From: a virus
Virus record (IMG/VR): IMGVR_UViG_3300042691_019019
Span: 1 to 22,458 of that record
Reading direction: 5' to 3' (one strand)
DNA: 22,458 nucleotides
The notes beneath the pieces are model-generated. The model was not told where the DNA came from. It made no database searches and saw only the letters and a program-made list of their open reading frames with translations. Below, piece by piece: positions 20,603 to 22,458 of the stretch; the first letter of the stretch is position 1, and every line of letters begins with the position of its first letter. Made by a program: the position numbers and the translations under genes.

Positions 20603-20649
20603 CAAATTTCACCCCTAAAACGGCACGAACAATTAACACGAGATTAAAC
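20603..20649 (-). promoter_or_regulatory. NTTTAAY-repeat promoter, site C
   Basis: On the minus strand GTTTAAT starts at 20649, TGTTAAT 11 bp later at 20638, and after 21 nt comes GAAATTTG (20610-20603), then GGGC and ATG. The same stretch can be read as an 18-codon frame ending ATGA at the peptidase start; the match to four other sites favours a promoter, though both could be true. Confidence 0.6.
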
Positions 20650-20710
20650 ATTGCCCTGCCCTCTATATTTCTTTTCGGGCGGGTTGTTCTTTGAGTGAAC
20701 GCCTTTGTTC

Positions 20711-20950
20711 TTACGCTTCGGGCGCGGCTTGTGCTGTGTTGCGTTGGTCTTTGTCACGGCTTGATTTCGATGAGCCAAAGTAGTAATTAAGGACGGTGCC
20801 GAAAGCGGTCAGCAATGCGCCTAATGCGATGTTCACAAGGTCGTGCGAGCTTTCTGGTATGGGCGTGTAGAACAACAGGAACACGAGCGCAAACGTGCCT
20901 GAAAGCACCACCATCGCTAACACCCCCATGAACACGTTGCGGCCCTGCAT
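20711..20950 (-). CDS. Holin-like membrane protein
   Basis: 79 residues from ATG 20950, 1 nt after the upstream stop. Two membrane helices are evident: VFMGVLAMVVLSGTFALVFL (about 6-27) and VNIALGALLTAFGTVLNYYF (about 38-58), separated by a short loop, and the C-terminus is charged (SSKSSRDKDQRN). The Gly-Ala-Leu-Leu-x-Ala-Phe...Asn-Tyr-Tyr-Phe-Gly-Ser pattern is common in class-II-like holins of Bacteroidota and related phages. It would form pores that release the M15 endolysin. Two starts further upstream lie in the preceding gene and are rejected. Confidence 0.8.
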   Translation of the reverse strand: MQGRNVFMGVLAMVVLSGTFALVFLLFYTPIPESSHDLVNIALGALLTAFGTVLNYYFGSSKSSRDKDQRNTAQAAPEA

Positions 20951-20951
20951 A

Positions 20952-21335
20952 TTACAACAGATCGAGATTAATCTTCGCGTCAACCCCCTGCTGCTTGAAC
21001 ATCTGCTGCATAGCCTCGGCCATTCTCAGTTGACGATCGGTCAGCTTTTTCATTTCGGCCTCGTTATGTTTTTTATGGGTAGTAAACTCGTCCAATAGCT
21101 GTTGCCGTGCTTTTTCGCACTCATCGCCCTGTTTTGTTATGACAACGAGTCTATCCTCCAGCCCTTCGGCAAGTTCGCGCCATACCTTGATGGCCTTGTC
21201 CACATTATCCAATTCCGACCCCTTAGCCTGTGACTGCCCCTTGCGCCATGCCATGATTGTAGTTGCCACACCTGCTGCTGCGGTAGCAATGGTCGGGGCA
21301 TAGGTGGTCAGGTCGATTTCCATTGGCCTATTCAT
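20952..21335 (-). CDS. Membrane-anchored coiled coil, spanin-like
   Basis: 127 residues. Residues about 12-31 form a hydrophobic anchor (APTIATAAAGVATTIMAW), followed by SELDNVDKAIKVWRELAEGL, a segment typical of Bacteroidota phage lysis-region proteins, and a long coiled coil to the end with an internal Cys. Anchor plus periplasmic coiled coil is the architecture of an inner-membrane spanin (Rz). No separate Rz1 lipoprotein was found in other frames. ATG 21335 overlaps the upstream stop by 4 nt. Spanin role inferred from topology and position before the holin. Confidence 0.65.
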   Translation of the reverse strand: MNRPMEIDLTTYAPTIATAAAGVATTIMAWRKGQSQAKGSELDNVDKAIKVWRELAEGLEDRLVVITKQGDECEKARQQLLDEFTTHKKHNEAEMKKLTDRQLRMAEAMQQMFKQQGVDAKINLDLL

Positions 21336-21535
21336 GGTATCGGTGTTGGTTCAGGCACGTAGTCAACGAGCGGCAATTTGCAGACCCACTCAAGCCCCTT
21401 CGTCTCGCACCCGTTCACCTCCTGTTCAGAAATGGCCCACCCGTTTTGAGTCTTGAACGGTGCGAAAAAGCTGTCTGGCTGCCACTCTTTGCCCGTCAAT
21501 TCTTTGGCCTGGTCGTCTGTGAGTTGTGCGATCAT
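21332..21535 (-). CDS. Small hypothetical protein after the fibre gene, 67 aa
   Basis: Starts MIAQLTDDQAKELTGKEWQPDSFFAPF with WAISEQEVN and a Pro-rich end (VPEPTPIP). The pattern MIxQLTxxQAxxLxGxxYxPDSYF recurs in small proteins placed between tail fibres and lysis genes of Bacteroidota phages; function unknown. ATG shares one base with the fibre stop (TAATG). Possibly a fibre chaperone, by position only. Confidence 0.75.
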   Translation of the reverse strand: MIAQLTDDQAKELTGKEWQPDSFFAPFKTQNGWAISEQEVNGCETKGLEWVCKLPLVDYVPEPTPIP

Positions 21536-22458
21536 TATACCTGCCTGCTGAGTGTTGTCTGAAAGGTCTGCATGACTGATCGAAAGTGTGTCTCCTCCTC
21601 CGCGTTCAGGCCGTCAGTAAGCCACGCTGCCGCATAGTTGCGCGATGTGGTGAACCCGCCTCCGCTGAACTGGCCTAAGATAAAATTGGTAGCTGCGGGT
21701 GCGCTACTTGTTGCCGCTGTTGTCCTTTGCCCCTGTCCGTTCAAATTAAGCTCTGTTGCGGTCGAAACAACACGCGATGCCATGAGTGTACCCCGAACGT
21801 CAGCGGGTGCCGTTGTGGTGGCCGTAGATGCCCCGTTGTTCAGGTCGAAGTATGCGGTGCCTGAGATGTTGCCCGCAAGCCATGTGCGAGGCGTTACCGA
21901 CCCCGACCACTCCATACCTCCAAGCCCTGATGTTCGATTATACACGCCCAACGTCAACGAGTTCTGCCCAAGTACGTTGTTCGCTAACTTGCTATCTGCC
22001 GAAGTGTTGACCCCGTTACCCGTGACTCCATTTGCATCGTGAGTCCACCCGCCCGCGAATACTAAGCGATAGGCCGCGTCCAAATCGCGCGGGTCTTTCA
22101 AATTGTATTTGTGTGTGGTCGCTGTGCCGCCCACGAACGGATACAAGGCCCTGACCTTTGACCAAATGCCATAATCGTCTAATCGAAGGGCCAACGTTCT
22201 GACTGCCCCTGTTATGGTCGCGTCAACGATGCCCGTGTTCGTCAGGAAGTCAGTGACCTCAGTCATCTGCGCAACCGTCACCTGAATGGTCGCGCCAACG
22301 GTGGTCACGCCATCGGTGGCAGTCACCATGATGGTCTGAGTCGAATACCCCCGCGCGGTGATGGCTAATGCGTTTCCCGCCTGAGTGGTGCGGGCATATC
22401 CGCCTATGCTGTCCGATGGGTAGCTGAAAGTGTAGGATGTTGGCGTGAAACCTATTGC
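21535..22458 (-). CDS. Tail fibre/adhesin-like virion protein, C-terminal part
   Basis: The frame is open to the window edge, so 307 C-terminal residues are visible. Residues from the edge onward look like an Ig-like/cadherin repeat (TARGYSTQT, VTATDGVTTVGATIQVTV). The C-terminal ~200 residues are a LamG/concanavalin-like beta domain: YPFVGGTATTHKYNLKDPRD, LVFAGGWTHDANG, SLTLGVYNRTS and a Thr/Ala-rich carbohydrate-binding-like region. The KDPRD...DAAYRLVF...GWTHxANG pattern is typical of Bacteroidota phage fibre tips. It probably helps bind host surface glycans. The internal ATG at 22329 is not the start. Confidence 0.8.
   Translation of the reverse strand, partial: AIGFTPTSYTFSYPSDSIGGYARTTQAGNALAITARGYSTQTIMVTATDGVTTVGATIQVTVAQMTEVTDFLTNTGIVDATITGAVRTLALRLDDYGIWSKVRALYPFVGGTATTHKYNLKDPRDLDAAYRLVFAGGWTHDANGVTGNGVNTSADSKLANNVLGQNSLTLGVYNRTSGLGGMEWSGSVTPRTWLAGNISGTAYFDLNNGASTATTTAPADVRGTLMASRVVSTATELNLNGQGQRTTAATSSAPAATNFILGQFSGGGFTTSRNYAAAWLTDGLNAEEETHFRSVMQTFQTTLSRQV

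Overview
The window looks like part of the genome of a tailed, siphovirus-like phage of a Bacteroidota host. Evidence for a phage is a large terminase, a tape-measure protein preceded by a frameshifting tail-chaperone gene, a lysis cassette, an ERF-type annealing protein and a DnaB-like helicase. Evidence for a Bacteroidota host is indirect: TAnnTTTG-type promoter motifs, the general absence of Shine-Dalgarno sequences, and A/C-rich sequence before start codons. Every supported gene is on the minus strand, so transcription runs from position 22458 towards 1. Genes are densely packed, often with 4-nt ATGA/GTGA or 1-nt TAATG/TGATG overlaps. No integrase, repressor, tRNA or CRISPR was seen.

Layout in transcription order. 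22458-20600: end of a virion fibre or adhesin-like protein, a small protein, a spanin-like coiled-coil protein and a holin-like protein. 20600-18060: an M15 peptidase (probable endolysin) and small unknown proteins, ending with a ParB-like DGQHR protein. 17960-16037: ERF recombinase and small accessory proteins. 16040-14312: two beta-class amino-methyltransferases and a small DNA-binding-like protein. 14303-12098: replication module with a TAnnTTTG promoter, a structured leader, a putative initiator that carries a candidate origin inside its coding sequence, and a DnaB-like helicase. 12101-8905: small proteins including a PD-(D/E)XK-like nuclease, a stand-alone DnaA-domain-IV-like protein and several tiny membrane proteins. 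8864-1: putative major tail protein, glycosyltransferase, ParB-like protein, C5 methyltransferase, small and large terminase, tail chaperones G/GT, tape measure, and the start of a distal tail protein. Portal, protease and capsid genes are not present, so the head genes lie outside the window rather than between terminase and tail.

The least expected signals are not ordinary genes. (1) Five intergenic sites share one fixed architecture: 7-mers of type NTTTAAY spaced 11 bp apart, a 21-bp gap, then a GAnnTTTG-like box. At three of them an ATG starts exactly 4 nt further on, implying leaderless mRNAs. (2) The initiator-like gene contains three AT-rich 12-mers abutting seven 11-mers of type GGGGTTTT, resembling an origin of lambda/oriC design. 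(3) Its upstream leader can encode a 10-codon Asn-rich peptide whose end overlaps the first strand of a three-way-junction RNA followed by a U-run, an attenuator-like arrangement. (4) A T9 run gives an in-frame -1 slippery heptamer in the tail-chaperone gene. (5) At least six genes of 54 codons or fewer fit precisely between neighbours and would be missed by length-limited gene calling.
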